Shown: positions 1-10,475 of the stretch, one piece after another
Layout: every line of letters begins with the position of its first letter
Position numbering within the stretch: position 1 is the stretch's first letter
Translations under genes and position numbers: made by a program
Assembly (NCBI GenBank): GCA_947044365.1
Contig: OX345638.1
Location: 7,387,201-7,451,200 of the forward strand
DNA: 64,000 bases
Source: Petrosia ficiformis
Lineage: Eukaryota; Porifera; Demospongiae; Haplosclerida; Petrosiidae
Direction: 5' to 3'
The notes under the pieces: model-generated
The model's input: the letters and a program-made list of their open reading frames with translations, nothing else
Told to the model about the DNA's origin: nothing
Database searches by the model: none

Positions 1-1
1 C

Positions 2-2035
2 AAGAAAAAGTTGACTTCAACAAATTCATCAGAATTCAGAAACTCAAATTCGCAATCACCTCCTATTACATCCAGTTTGGGACCTCGTAAAGCTCTGAAG
101 GTACTGGATGATCAGGTTTTGACTACCAGCGTACCATCTAATGGTCTGAATGTTTTAAAAGTTCGGACAAAATCACAAAGTTAGTTGTGAAGTTAATATA
201 TTCTATTAAATGAAAGTAAATGTACATTTACTATTATTACATGTATAACAATCGTAAATAGAGAATGTACATGGATTCATAGATGTACATGTACATGTGT
301 GATTATTAAAATTAGTATAATTATATGCATACCAATCAAACATCCACCTTTGATATTCACAACTCTATCACATCTATCTGTTGATCCATCTAACAATAAT
401 CCATTGATCCATTCATTGATCTATCCAATCATTCAATCCAGCCATCCATGCATACATCCATCCATCTACACTTGTACCACTATCCATCCACCCATCCATC
501 CACCCATTGATCAAATCATCCATTGATCCAATCATCCACCTATTGATCAAATCATCCATTGATCTAATCAACCATTCATTCATTCTTCCATCCATTGATC
601 AAATCAATCATTCATTCATCCACCGATTCATCTACCCATTGATCAAATCAGCCATCGATCAAATCATCTATTGATCAAATCAACCATTCATTCATCCATC
701 CATTGATTCAATCAACCATTGATCCAATCCATCTTATACATGTACATGTAGTCTGTAGCATAAATTCATCCATTCAATAACATATTATATTATATTATCA
801 GATGATTTATTAGATGGTCTAGATGATGATAATACTAATACTAATAATGAGGAGGACAATGAATGGTCTGATGATGACGATGATGAATATACGAGTCCTG
901 TCACTTCAGTCAATGGTCACGATCACTATGAAAGTCTGGTACATTATAAAACTTATGAGCAAATTTTTATTGCTTTTCATCAAATTTTAATATTCATTCT
1001 AGTGGGTGTTTCTTCATATAACCCCAGCGGGATTACATCATTATATTGTTAAATTAATCTAGACATGGGTGTGGTTTTTATTTATGGAACTGAGCATTTC
1101 CATTTATAGTTGCAAATGGCTACATCAAGAAACTGCCCTCTAGGGATGGGCGGGCGATACAATAATGTTTTTGATTACTATTGTTTTAGTATGACAATAA
1201 GTGACCACTTTTAGTTAATAGTATAAACTAACAAGAGACTTGTATTAGTTTTAGTTAAGTAATTGAAAGTGCATGATCATTATTGGCCAAATATCATTTA
1301 GTTGTAGTTTAGTTATAGTTAACTCACAATACCTTACTAAAAGAGGTTTTAGTTATAGTTAACTCACAATACCTTACTAAAAGAGGTTTTAGTTATAGTT
1401 AACTCACAATACCTTACTAAAAGAGGTTTTAGTTATAGTTAACTCACAATACCAGGTTTTACTGTACATATGACTTTACAGCACCTGACTTTATTAAGTT
1501 TACATACTATGATGGGAGCTACACTTTAATAAGGTGACAGTCAACTGTACTTCTAAGTAGTACTATAGTACTACTCTGTACTGTAATGTGTGAATTCACT
1601 TTACATTTATATATAGTATGTACGTATGTGATAGTATAGTAGTAAGGTGTAATACTGTGTAATACATTTGAAATACAGAGTACTTCACTCATAAAGCACA
1701 CTGTAGTCAATGAAAGTACAGTGATAGTACATGTGTATGTAAACTTAATAATGTCAGGTACTGTATAATACTTCTTCAAAGGTTTTATATACATGTAGTT
1801 GACTCATAATTCTCTACAGGCACCTGGTGTACCATGTTTCTACACAGCGACGGCTGATTATAACCCATCAGATGAAGATCACGGTATTCCGCTAAAGAGA
1901 GGCCAGGAGGTGGAATTAATAGGTATTAATCAATACTCTGGCTGGTGGTGGGTGAGATTAACAAACTTTTACACACATCAATATGTCGAAGGATGGGTAC
2001 CAGCGAGCTATCTTCAAATATCAAGTATAGATTGA
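2..2035 (+). CDS. C-terminal part of an SH3-domain protein (3' exons of a gene entering from the left)
   Basis: Three exons join in phase: 2-179 (donor GTTAGT, phase 1), 802-938 (after ATTATCAG, ending before GTACAT, phase 0) and 1820-2035 (after CTCTACAG, ending TGA). The first exon is serine-rich and basic. The second is very acidic, with runs of Asp, Glu and Asn. The third is a nearly complete SH3 domain: the ALYDY-like segment reads YTATADYNPSDED, followed by the GWWWVRL core and EGWVPASYL just before the stop. SH3 domains bind proline-rich peptides, so an adaptor role in signalling or the cytoskeleton is expected. The EGWVPASYL ending resembles SH3PXD2/p47phox and RhoGEF SH3 domains, but the rest of the gene is outside the window, so no symbol is given. 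The 180-801 intron holds an ATCC/ATTGATC satellite; the 939-1819 intron holds a 40-bp tandem repeat. Confidence 0.8.
395..735. repeat. Imperfect ATCC / ATTGATCAAATC tandem repeat
   Basis: This intronic stretch is built from degenerate short units such as CCATCCATTGATCAAATCA. The open frames across it are repeat translations and not genes. Confidence 0.85.
1311..1453. repeat. 40-bp tandem repeat, about 3.5 copies
   Basis: An identical 40-bp unit starting AGTTATAGTTAACTCACAAT occurs at 1311, 1351 and 1391, with a partial fourth copy from 1431. The copies I compared show no mismatch, which points to recent expansion. It lies in the last intron of the SH3 gene. Confidence 0.95.
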
Positions 2036-2343
2036 TATCACAGTCTCATTCCCAGATTCACATTGGAATGAGGCTTCTACCATGTTTCTAGTTGATTTTT
2101 AAAACATAATATTATATATTTTAATGAAGATTTGTATAATTATTAATATTAGTATTTTGTGTAGTAGTGTGTATGTACATGTACGTATATAATTTTAATA
2201 TTCACAAACTGTCCTTATAATTGGATCATTTTCCACAAATATGATCTATCACTTTTTTGGGGAAATATTTTATTATCTTTAAAACAGAAATGATTTCACT
2301 TGATTGCAAAAAAAGATGACAACTTTTTTGTGAGCCTTTGTTT

Positions 2344-4521
2344 TTATACTTTCTCATTAACGATTGGATCTAAATGAGCAAAAACGTTCATCCATGAACT
2401 TTTGTTAGATGGATCTTCTTTCCCAGTACCAACAGCTCCACTCATCTTTTCACCAGCATTCCTACCCTTACCCCACCTAGAAGCTCCGCCAAGTTTTGAT
2501 AGATTGGTCACTGGTACTGTTCTTGGTATAGGACCGGTATTAGTAATTGGTGTGGTTTGCATCAACGAAAGAGGCATGTTTTGTGGAAGCATGGGCGGAG
2601 GCATTGTGGGTGTGGCACTGCTTGTTTGAAAGAGAGAGGGGTCTAATCCTAGGTGTTCAAATGTATTTACAGGAGCAGGTGGAATATTTTCTGTACTGGA
2701 TGAATCATCTTGCCCCTGTAACAGGGGATCAAAAATGGGTTCAGAATTAACCACTGCTGATGAATTGCTTGTGGGTGTGGTCTCTTCGGTGTCTAGAGTA
2801 AGTAGCTCATCAATTTCTTTTTGTAAGTCTGTGATCTCTTCATTTCCTTGTAGAATTTCAGCACTCCATCCTTGATCTTCTTCCCCGTCTTTCGTAATTC
2901 CACCATCTTGTTGCGATTCTCCAATAAATTGGTCCCATTCATCAATAAGCGGATTATTCAGACCTGCCGAGGGTAACGGAAGAAGACTACCTTCCTCGTT
3001 TTCATCTGGAAGGTCTAATATTGACAACAGATTGGTTGTTTGTGCATCACTCTGTTCATCCTTTTTACTAACATTATCTTCCATTTGCTGTGACTCGATA
3101 TTATCCGATGGTTCCGGAGGTGCATCTTCCTGTTTTTGAACAGGGGAGGGTCTAGTTAATAATTCGTCCTGCAGTAGCCCAAATAAATCATCGTCTGAGT
3201 TTTTACTTTCAGTACCATGAGTTACAATATCACTGGACGGGTCTTTGTTAACTGGTACATCTTGGTTTGTGGGTGTATCACCAAGAGTTGATTCCCCAAG
3301 TTCAGAAGTGTCTTTATTTTCCAACTGAAGATCATCCACTTCTAGATCTCGTATTTCTTCTAAAAGTGTTTTTATCTTGTATTGATGTTGTGTTTGTGAC
3401 CTGTTTGAATACATAATTATGTACATATACATGTAAGATATCAGTATAACAGGACAGATATCCTACATGTAGAATATCTATATACATGTACATGTACTAT
3501 AACAGGACAGATATCCTACATGTACATATACATGTACTATAACAGGACAGATATCCTACATGTACATATACATGTACATGTACATGTAGAATATCTATAT
3601 ACATGTATACATGTACATGTACTATAACAGGACAGATATCCTATATACATGTACATGTAGAATATCTATATACATGTATACATGTACATGTACTATAACA
3701 GGACAGATATCCTACATGTAGGATATTTGTTTTAGTTAACTACAACTAAACTAAAATAATTTTAGTCAGTGACTCCAGGCACTAGTTAATTACATGTACA
3801 ACCAAAACTAAATTGTAATTCTATTACTAAATTTTGTTAAATGTTTGTTTAATTAAAAAAAAAACAAACTATAACTAGTTTTTATGGCCATGGAAAACTA
3901 GTTCAGTGTCATTTGATAAGTGTTGTGTAAATAGCAATGTACATGTACTTACTAAACTTATTCCAATCAATGATATTGTAATATCTGTTAGTCACATATT
4001 AAATAAAAATTGTTTTCACAATTAAATACTATAATTGTTAATGTAGAACTGAAATGATTCGACAGTTATAAAACTATAGGCATGTTATTTTTCAGTTGTT
4101 AATTAAAACCAAAACCATTTGTACTGACCTAACTAAAACAACATTATAAAATATCTCTATATACATGATGTTATCCGAGATGTAGAAAGAAAGAAAGAAA
4201 GAAAGACACCTGAAGCAATGGAAAAATGAAAAATGAGAGTTGCCTCAGGTGGGATTCGAACCCACGACACTCTGTACTCTGGACAGATGCTCTACCAACT
4301 GAGCTACCAAGGCAGCTCAGCTGGCAGGGTCCGAATCAAACATCTCATATGCTTAATTAATCAATTACTAAAACTATTATTATGTGAGTTGGATTTGCTA
4401 ATTAAACCCAAAGCTGAAATGGTTTGTACTGACCTAACTAAAACAACATTATAGGATATTTCTATATACATGTACATGTACATGTAGGATATCTGTATAT
4501 ACAAGATAATACTGAGATGAG

Positions 4522-4556
<35 letters not shown>

Positions 4557-7500
4557 CACCTGAGGCAAATGAAAAATGAAAAAATGAGTTGCCTCAGGTG
4601 GGATTCGAACCCACGACACTCTGCACTCCGGACAGATGCTCTTACCAACTGAGCTACCAAGGCAGCTCAGCTGGCAGGGTCCAAATCAAACATCTCACTC
4701 ATACACCTGTGTGAACAGGCTAACTAAACCGGTATACAAGCGAAGGCCGGGGTAATTAAACCACCAAGACGCCAAACACTAAACCTAAGTATATACATGT
4801 ACATTACATATTGTGTACTTGTGTACCTACACATATACAAATTGTATACAGATTATATACAAGATGTACATCACATATTGTGTACATGTACATGTACACA
4901 CACCTGTACATATGTATGTATGTATTTGTACATGTACATACACCTGTACATATGTATGTATATGTACATGTACCTACACATATACAAATTGTATACAGAT
5001 TATATACAAGATGTACATCACATATTGTGTACATGTACATGTACATACACCTGTACATACATGTATGTATGTATTTGTACATGTACATACACCTGTACAT
5101 ATGTATGTATATGTACAGGTGTATGTACATGTACATATACATACATATGTACAGATGTATGTACATGTACATATACATACACCTGTACATATGTATGTAC
5201 ATGTACATATACATACATATGTACAGGTGTATGTACATGTACATATACATACATATGTACAGGTGTATGTATATGTACATGTACATACATCTGTACATAT
5301 GTACATATGTATACAATTACAATGTACCTCAGTTCAGTCAATAGCTTATGAAAATGGTTTGCAGATAAGTCTAAGTAAGCTAACATCTCTGTCTGATAAT
5401 AAGGGAGAGTGTGAGAGAGGAGATTACTCCGGCTTGCTCCGACCATTTCTATTTTCTCTGTCAATACTCCTTTTAGTTTATCAAAGTTTTCTTTAGTGTC
5501 TTTCACATTAGCTTGTGCCTGAATTAAGATATATCAATTGTGTCCATCCATTATAATTTGTAATGGATTATGTACAAATGTATATTAATCCATCCATCTA
5601 TCCATCCATCCATCCATCCACCCATCCATTAAACATTCATCCATCCATCCACCAACCCATCCATCCATCCATCCATCATCTATTCATCCATCCATCCACC
5701 CATCCATCTATCCCTTCATCCATCCATTCACCCATCCACAAATCCATCCACCCATCCCATAAAAATCCATCCATCCATCCATCCATCATCCATCCATCCA
5801 CCCATCCACAAATCCATCCACCCATCCATCCATCCATCAAGTTTCACTAACCTCTCTGAATTTACCAAGCTGCCACTTTGAATCAGGATTACGAAACTTC
5901 TCAGAAACAGCTTTCATCCACAGAAGGGCAGCACGATAATCGGCTCTCGCTTTCTCTAATCTCCGAATCGAATCAGAAAGATCTCCCAAACCACTGCCGC
6001 AAAAGGTACTCATCTCTGATTGCAGTCGTGTTAACGGATTCACTAAACTGAATCTAAATTTAGCATTGTCCTCATGAACACTTCCTGTCCGTTTCATAAC
6101 GTCACCAGCTAATGTGAAGTCTGCCTCACCACGTGATGCAAGAAACCTTCCAAGAGACAGCTCATGAGATGAAAGTGCTGTGGATGAGTGTGTGTGTGTG
6201 TGACAAGTGAGTGTGAGAGAGTGATGGCGAGTGTGCATGTGTGTGAGTATGTGTGTATGTACATGTACATGTATTTGTGAGATCAAGAATGTGTGTGTGT
6301 GTGACAAGTGAGTGTGAGAGAATGATGGCGAGTGTGCATGTATGTGTGAGTATGTATGTGTATGTAACTATGTATTTGTGAGATCAAGAATGTGTGTGTG
6401 TGTGTGAAGATCACAATACATTCATTAACACCATTTTTGTGTCTCTAAACTACCTCTGATATGATAACAATTGCTAGTAGCAGATCGTAACAGTTGAGAA
6501 CAAGACGTTTCTAAATGACGTGCTTTCTAGATAGATACATGTAGATAGATAGAAAGATAGACACATACATACATACACATGTACATACATACATACATAT
6601 ATACATACATACATACATACATACATACATACATACACATGTACATACATACATACATATATACATACATACATACATACATACATACATACATACATAC
6701 ATACATACATACATACATACATACATACATACATACATACATACATACATACATACATTTATTTATTCATTTGTCATATTACAACAGTACAATATACATA
6801 CATACTGTACATACTGTACATGTACATACATACATACATACATACCAGGGCATAAACAAAGGTGGTAACATTCGAAGGTTCGTTATAATTCCTTACCTTC
6901 GAAGGTAGAATCCATTCCACAAAGGTTCACAATTAACACGTGGTTAATTATTTGCTGCAATAATTATTTATAACTCTTAATTAATTATTACATTTGTCAC
7001 GTGGAGATTGATAATGGCTGAGAGTGAAGAGACCATGGACGAGAGTGTGGACTTTCAAAACCAGAATGTACTGAATCTCATCTGCCATCTTCTGAATTAA
7101 GAGGTCTCCCGTTAGATAAACACTTATATAGGTACAAAGTTAACACATTCATAGTGTTACACCTTCATGAACCTTCTTGTTCTAGTTGAAACAAACCTTC
7201 GAAGGTGTAAAAATCACCTTCATTTATGCCCTGATACATACATAAATACATACATAGTTACATACATACATGTACATACATACATACATACATGTACATA
7301 CATGTACATACATACATACATACATACACACAAAAATACTATAACTATAATGCAGGCAACATGGGTAATGTAGGTGTGGCTGAACCTTAGGGTTTCTTGT
7401 CATTAGGGTTAAAATCTGAACAAAGTTGATTTTATTTTGTAGCCACACCTAATTAATTAATGTGGCGGCATTCCTGTGACGAGGCTCTCTCAACTCTCTC

Positions 7501-8090
7501 AGCTACATGTATAGCTAAAAGTAGTCTATTCTCATCATAGTACTAAAACAACCCAAATACACACTGTACCAGTGTTTTTGATAAGCTCATATGGCACACC
7601 ATTGGTCAATAGAGCTTCTTATTTGGCACTGCATAGTTCTCTCTTTGGCCCAGTGGTGCAGTGAATTATGATTATATTGTCAGTAACAGCATTAACTCTT
7701 AGTTAATTGGCTCAAGATGTATTCTCAATGGCGCACACACTAACCATTTTTGACCCAAGTTGGCCCAAGCTTCAAAAGTTATCAAAAACTCTGTACTGTA
7801 CTATAACTAAAAGTGATCATTATTGTCATATCACAACAGTACAATGAATCATTCAATACCTCTAACTTAGCATCAATATCAGCATCTCCAGCGACAATAT
7901 ATTCATCCTCGTCCTTGTGTAGTTTCTGACGGACTGTTTGTTTTGTTTTCCAGTATTTCTTCTTGAGACGATATTCCAATGTGTGGTTCTCAAGGTATCC
8001 ATCTTTCACAGATCCGTAACTATAGTGCTCATATGAATCAAAATCTGATTTCCCAAAACCCTCCATGTCAGAACTTCCAAAACCTTCCAT
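2344..8090 (-). CDS. ICA1: Islet cell autoantigen 1 (ICA69) homologue, five exons, 625 aa
   Basis: The exons on the minus strand are 8090-7860, 6526-6454, 6177-5852, 5518-5328 and 3400-2344. All introns are GT-AG and all phases match (total 1878 nt). The first four exons encode the arfaptin-homology/BAR domain. Family features include KKYWKTKQT and DADIDAKLE in exon 1, [13 protein letters not shown] in exon 3 and [10 protein letters not shown] in exon 4. Exon 5 encodes a long acidic, Pro/Ser-rich tail that ends in the ICA69 C-terminal motif [15 protein letters not shown]69 proteins bind curved Golgi and secretory-vesicle membranes, and the vertebrate protein pairs with PICK1 to control dense-core vesicle traffic. 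The start ATG at 8090 has an in-frame TAG just upstream. Exon 2 (73 bp) is the weakest piece, supported by phase and by position in the family alignment. The start is 249 bp from a divergent gene, so the two probably share a promoter region. Confidence 0.92.
3431..3725. repeat. Tandem repeat of ATAACAGGACAGATATCCTACATGTA units
   Basis: About five copies of a TATAACAGGACAGATATCCT core are separated by ACATGTACATGTA-type filler. It begins 30 bp upstream of ICA1 exon 5, inside intron 4. Confidence 0.85.
4241..4314 (-). repeat. tRNA-like head of a SINE-like element, copy 1
   Basis: The minus strand folds as a tRNA cloverleaf: a GCCTTGG/CTGAGGC acceptor stem with wobble pairs, the A box TAGCTCAGTTGG, an anticodon stem TCTGT/ACAGA and the B box GGTTCGAATCC. 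The anticodon loop is CCAGAGT, so the normally invariant U33 is C and the nominal anticodon AGA (Ser) sits on a body without a long variable arm. The downstream body ends in a CTTT-type run (GAAA at 4187-4205). The same unit recurs 350 bp away. I read it as a tRNA-derived SINE-like repeat rather than a working tRNA. Confidence 0.65.
4590..4664 (-). repeat. tRNA-like head of a SINE-like element, copy 2
   Basis: This is the same cloverleaf as at 4241-4314, with a one-base longer D loop and anticodon loop CCGGAGT (nominal GGA). The flanks are also shared: a pyrimidine-rich tail (GAAA run at 4522-4555) and an ACCTAACTAAAACAACATTATA segment further out. The repeated unit is therefore about 250 bp and not just the tRNA part. 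Confidence 0.65.
4797..5327. repeat. TACATGTA-rich satellite with a 148-bp higher-order unit
   Basis: Alternating TGTACATGTACATAC and ACCTGTACATATGTATG words fill ICA1 intron 4. The block CTACACATATACAAATTGTA occurs at about 4826 and 4974, giving a 148-bp duplication inside the simple repeat. The array abuts ICA1 exon 4. Long open frames on both strands here come from the repeat. Confidence 0.9.
5574..5838. repeat. (ATCC)n microsatellite
   Basis: Nearly pure CATC/ATCC repeat with a few interruptions fills ICA1 intron 3, ending about 14 bp from exon 3. Confidence 0.95.
6178..6412. repeat. TG-rich tandem duplication, unit of about 110 bp
   Basis: Two copies of a unit containing GACAAGTGAGTGTGAGAGA, GATGGCGAGTGTGCATG and TTTGTGAGATCAAGAATG lie next to each other in ICA1 intron 2. 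Confidence 0.85.
6550..6768. repeat. (ATAC)n microsatellite
   Basis: Nearly pure CATA/ATAC repeat, extending again at 6829-6845 and 7234-7328. The 6846-7233 MITE is inserted into this array. The poly-tyrosine/methionine/cysteine frames here are artefacts. Confidence 0.95.
6846..7233. mobile_element. hAT-type MITE (388 bp) in ICA1 intron 1
   Basis: The terminal inverted repeats are CAGGGCATAAACAAAGGTG on the left and its near complement CACCTTCATTTATGCCCTG on the right. They are followed inward by TTCGAAGG-containing repeats. ATACATAC flanks both ends as an 8-bp target duplication, although the insertion sits in an ATAC microsatellite, so that evidence is weak. The CAGGG terminus and 8-bp duplication fit hAT. 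Inside, at 7015-7100, a short frame starts [15 protein letters not shown], which may be a trapped first exon of a transposase. Confidence 0.8.
7570..7793. mobile_element. hAT-type MITE (224 bp), family A copy 1
   Basis: The ends are CAGTGTTTTTGATAA and TTATCAAAAACTCTG. The flanks CACTGTAC and TACTGTAC match at 7 of 8 bases, as expected of an 8-bp hAT target duplication. A second copy of identical length lies inverted at 44074-44297. This copy sits 66 bp downstream of ICA1 exon 1. Confidence 0.85.
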
Positions 8091-8158
8091 GTTATAGGAA
8101 GTGATTCTACAACTTGATAGATAGACTGGAATGAAAAGAAATATGTATGAAGATAGAG

Positions 8159-8193
<35 letters not shown>

Positions 8194-8339
8194 GATAACT
8201 CACTATAATTATGTACACAATGATGGGCGTGGTTTAAAATTGATTATATCGGGACGAGCTTCCGGTCGCCATGTGGGAGAGGAGTGGATACGCTAGACTA
8301 AGCTTCGCGCGTGTATACAGAAACACTTTTCCTGAAAAG
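8091..8339. promoter_or_regulatory. Shared intergenic region between divergent ICA1 and four-TM gene P1
   Basis: Only 249 bp separate the ICA1 ATG (minus) from the P1 ATG (plus). The region contains an (ATAG)n run at 8160-8192, the GC-box-like word GGGCGTGG at about 8224 and GGGACGAGCTTCCGGTCGCCATG at 8250-8272. No clear TATA box is seen. A degenerate relic of the same arrangement is found at 44530-44900. Confidence 0.55.
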
Positions 8340-9575
8340 ATGTCTCGAGATGCAGAAGCTGCTTATAGTAGAGAAGAAAATGGAGAAAACCATCGGACTG
8401 CCAAAATACAGAGTTGCTTCACCATGCACTCAACAATAACAATTCATTCTTTTAGGTTCTGGCAAAGCATAGCCATAGTAACAAGAGCAATTTTACTGGT
8501 AAAGCGACATGCTGTTTTGTATATAGATGGGTCTACTCTCTATATTTGTTTATTAATACTAGTACTCTATTAAATTCTGCAGGCTATTCTTCTGATAGTA
8601 ATTGATACTTGTGCAGCTGTTATAGACCAAAGTCACCAAACTAATCAGTTTCAGAACAGACTTACTGTAGGTGTTGAATATAAGAATTTCCAGACTGTTG
8701 CTGTGTGGGCACTGGTGTCAGCCAATGTAGGATTTATTTATGAATTGATAGTAATCATATCTACACGATTACTGAACTTTCAATGGATTAGTAAATATCG
8801 CATTCCTGCACTCACTGTGGTAAGTGATAGATTGAAGTGTGTTAATTTTTACGATAGATCTACATGTATGATATACTCACTCTACTTTGAACAGTTCAAT
8901 TTTATATACTTATATGCTTTTGAGCATTATCTATCATCTCTTCAGGATAATATTTTCAATTTGGTGTTAGCTATCTGGCTATTGGTAGTAGCCATCTACT
9001 TGGGAAATTGCGGTGCCCTTATTAAGAGTAAAAGAAATTATTTTGGTGCTAGTGATTATTTTGCTGATGCTGATGTCGGTCCACTGATACGAGTTTTAAA
9101 CGATAAACTTTCAAACACAGTAATAGCTGCTGCAGTAAGTGTGTATATAAAATTATTAGAAGTGTTGTTTTGGTTATGGGGATTACATTTTAGTTTTAAT
9201 TTACCTTGACTTTTGCTGGCACATACAAAGGTGTATGTGAACTGTTTCAAACCAAAATTATCTTCATGAAGGAAAAAATAATTATAGTTTGGTTTTATTT
9301 GTAGTAAAGATGGAATAATATTAGTTTTAGTTAATATATACTAAAATGGTGGACCTCCTTACTAAAATATGTTTTAGTTTTAGTTTTGGTATACCAAAAC
9401 AACACTACAAATTACACTAAATTTATATATTTACTCAATCTCTTTTTCAATTCAGTTTTTCACATTCTTAAGTTCTTCTGCATTCAATTTTCTCAATCTT
9501 TTGCATTGCATTCGATTTTGTCATAAATATGGAACTTTATTTACTATTCAAGTGGGATCTGAAAGACAGTTCTAG
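8340..9575 (+). CDS. Four-transmembrane protein P1 (unrecognised family, MARVEL-like topology)
   Basis: Four exons, all in phase 0: 8340-8498, 8583-8819, 8946-9134 and 9456-9575 (53+79+63+39 aa = 234 aa). The start is the ATG of MSRDAEAAY, which matches the start of P2; an upstream in-frame ATG at 8271 is possible. Hydrophobic segments lie at about 42-66 (across the exon 1/2 junction), 91-113, 134-154 and 186-214. Loops are basic between TM2 and TM3 (NFQWISKYR) and after TM4 (CIRFCHKYG), so both termini should be cytosolic. The topology resembles MARVEL or occludin-like proteins, but no family signature is certain. Other copies have a longer Ser/Asn-rich tail, seen here out of frame after 9575. 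It is the leftmost member of the paralogue cluster. Confidence 0.72.
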
Positions 9576-9927
9576 TTCCAGGCTTCCAGCAAAAAAAAAA
9601 ACATTAATCATAATTCTAGTACCCACATTTGTTGTTACAAACTCCATTGACAACAAACATTTCTCTTAAAGTTTATATATTTTAGATGCATTCATGAACT
9701 TGTAACTAACATGAAAAGACATGCATTAAACTACTGTTGTTTTCTTTCTTAAATTTTATAAACATTTAATATTAAATTACATAAAAAGTAAAAGGTTATT
9801 TTAACGTTCAGTTGGTTAGAATTTTCATGTTTTTTTCTCAAAGCTGATTTGCTAGGTGCACTATAAAGTGTTATTTTAACCCTCATTTGGTTGCATGAGT
9901 TCAATGCAATATTAATAATATTGTGGG
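9576..9927. other. Non-coding stretch downstream of P1
   Basis: 9576-9670 still aligns with the Ser/Asn-rich tail coding sequence of P3 but is out of frame, with an A-run. The rest is AT-rich, with two copies of the recurring motif TTATTTTAACNNTCANTTGGTT (at about 9797 and 9870) found after most four-TM copies. No gene is seen. Confidence 0.6.
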
Positions 9928-9932
9928 GTTAA

Positions 9933-10154
9933 ACCGAAATTAAATTAGGTATTTTACTGAAGAGTGCAATAAAGGAATATGATGGGTGTGACAGATACTT
10001 GGATATGAATGATAAGAAGTCAAAGGATGGACATATCATCGATGACTTTAAAACAATTTGTAAGTTCTTGAAGGTACGTCTTTTTGGAGAAAGCAGGCCA
10101 GACAACATTGAAGTGAATGATAAAGTAGTCCTCCAGTCTTTTGTCATGTCATAA
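9933..10154 (+). pseudogene. Orphan coding exon of unknown origin upstream of Q
   Basis: An open frame without a clear start runs to a TAA at 10152. It reads LLKSAIKEYDGCDRYLDMND, then GHIIDDFKTICKFLKVRLF and ends LQSFVMS. A possible acceptor (AAATTAG) precedes 9949. The amino-acid composition looks like real protein, but I do not recognise it. The unit B copy (25668-25898) has compensating single-base shifts that create a stop, and a third degraded copy is at 12690-12770. The antisense frame here is a shadow. Confidence 0.4.
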
Positions 10155-10475
10155 TGTTAATCTGTTCATAGTTTGAGTTAAAGCATAATTGTATACATTA
10201 AGTTGTATTATACATTATAGTACATATAAAGTCGTCACAGTTAATATTAAAGTCATCGTGTGTATACAGGGAAAATGATTATTAATGACTATACCTAAAA
10301 CTATCAGTAATTGTTTTCATATTGTCTTGACAGTAAACAACACTATCATAATTCATCTATTGTTGTATAGTCACATGGACTAGCTAACAGGATGTGTCGT
10401 TTAAGAAGTGCATATAATTGCAAGTTTTAAAGTGAATATCTAGGATGTGTATAATCTGTTTGAATCAAGAACACT

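Noticed and set aside
1820..2035. Naming the SH3 gene as p47phox or SH3PXD2
   Set aside because: Only the last SH3 domain is visible. GWVPASYL endings occur in several families, and no PX domain is in the window.
4241..4664. Two functional tRNA-Ser genes
   Set aside because: The cloverleaf is present, but position 33 is C, the variable arm is too short for tRNA-Ser, the anticodons differ, and the copies share long non-tRNA flanks. A SINE-like repeat fits better.
4797..5496. Long overlapping open frames on both strands rich in Cys, Thr, Tyr and Met
   Set aside because: They are translations of the TACATGTA satellite in an ICA1 intron and are open in several frames at once, as simple repeats often are.
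9929..10147. Minus-strand open frame starting MTKDWRTTLSF
   Set aside because: The plus strand of the same segment has the better protein-like frame with splice-like borders, so the minus frame is a shadow.
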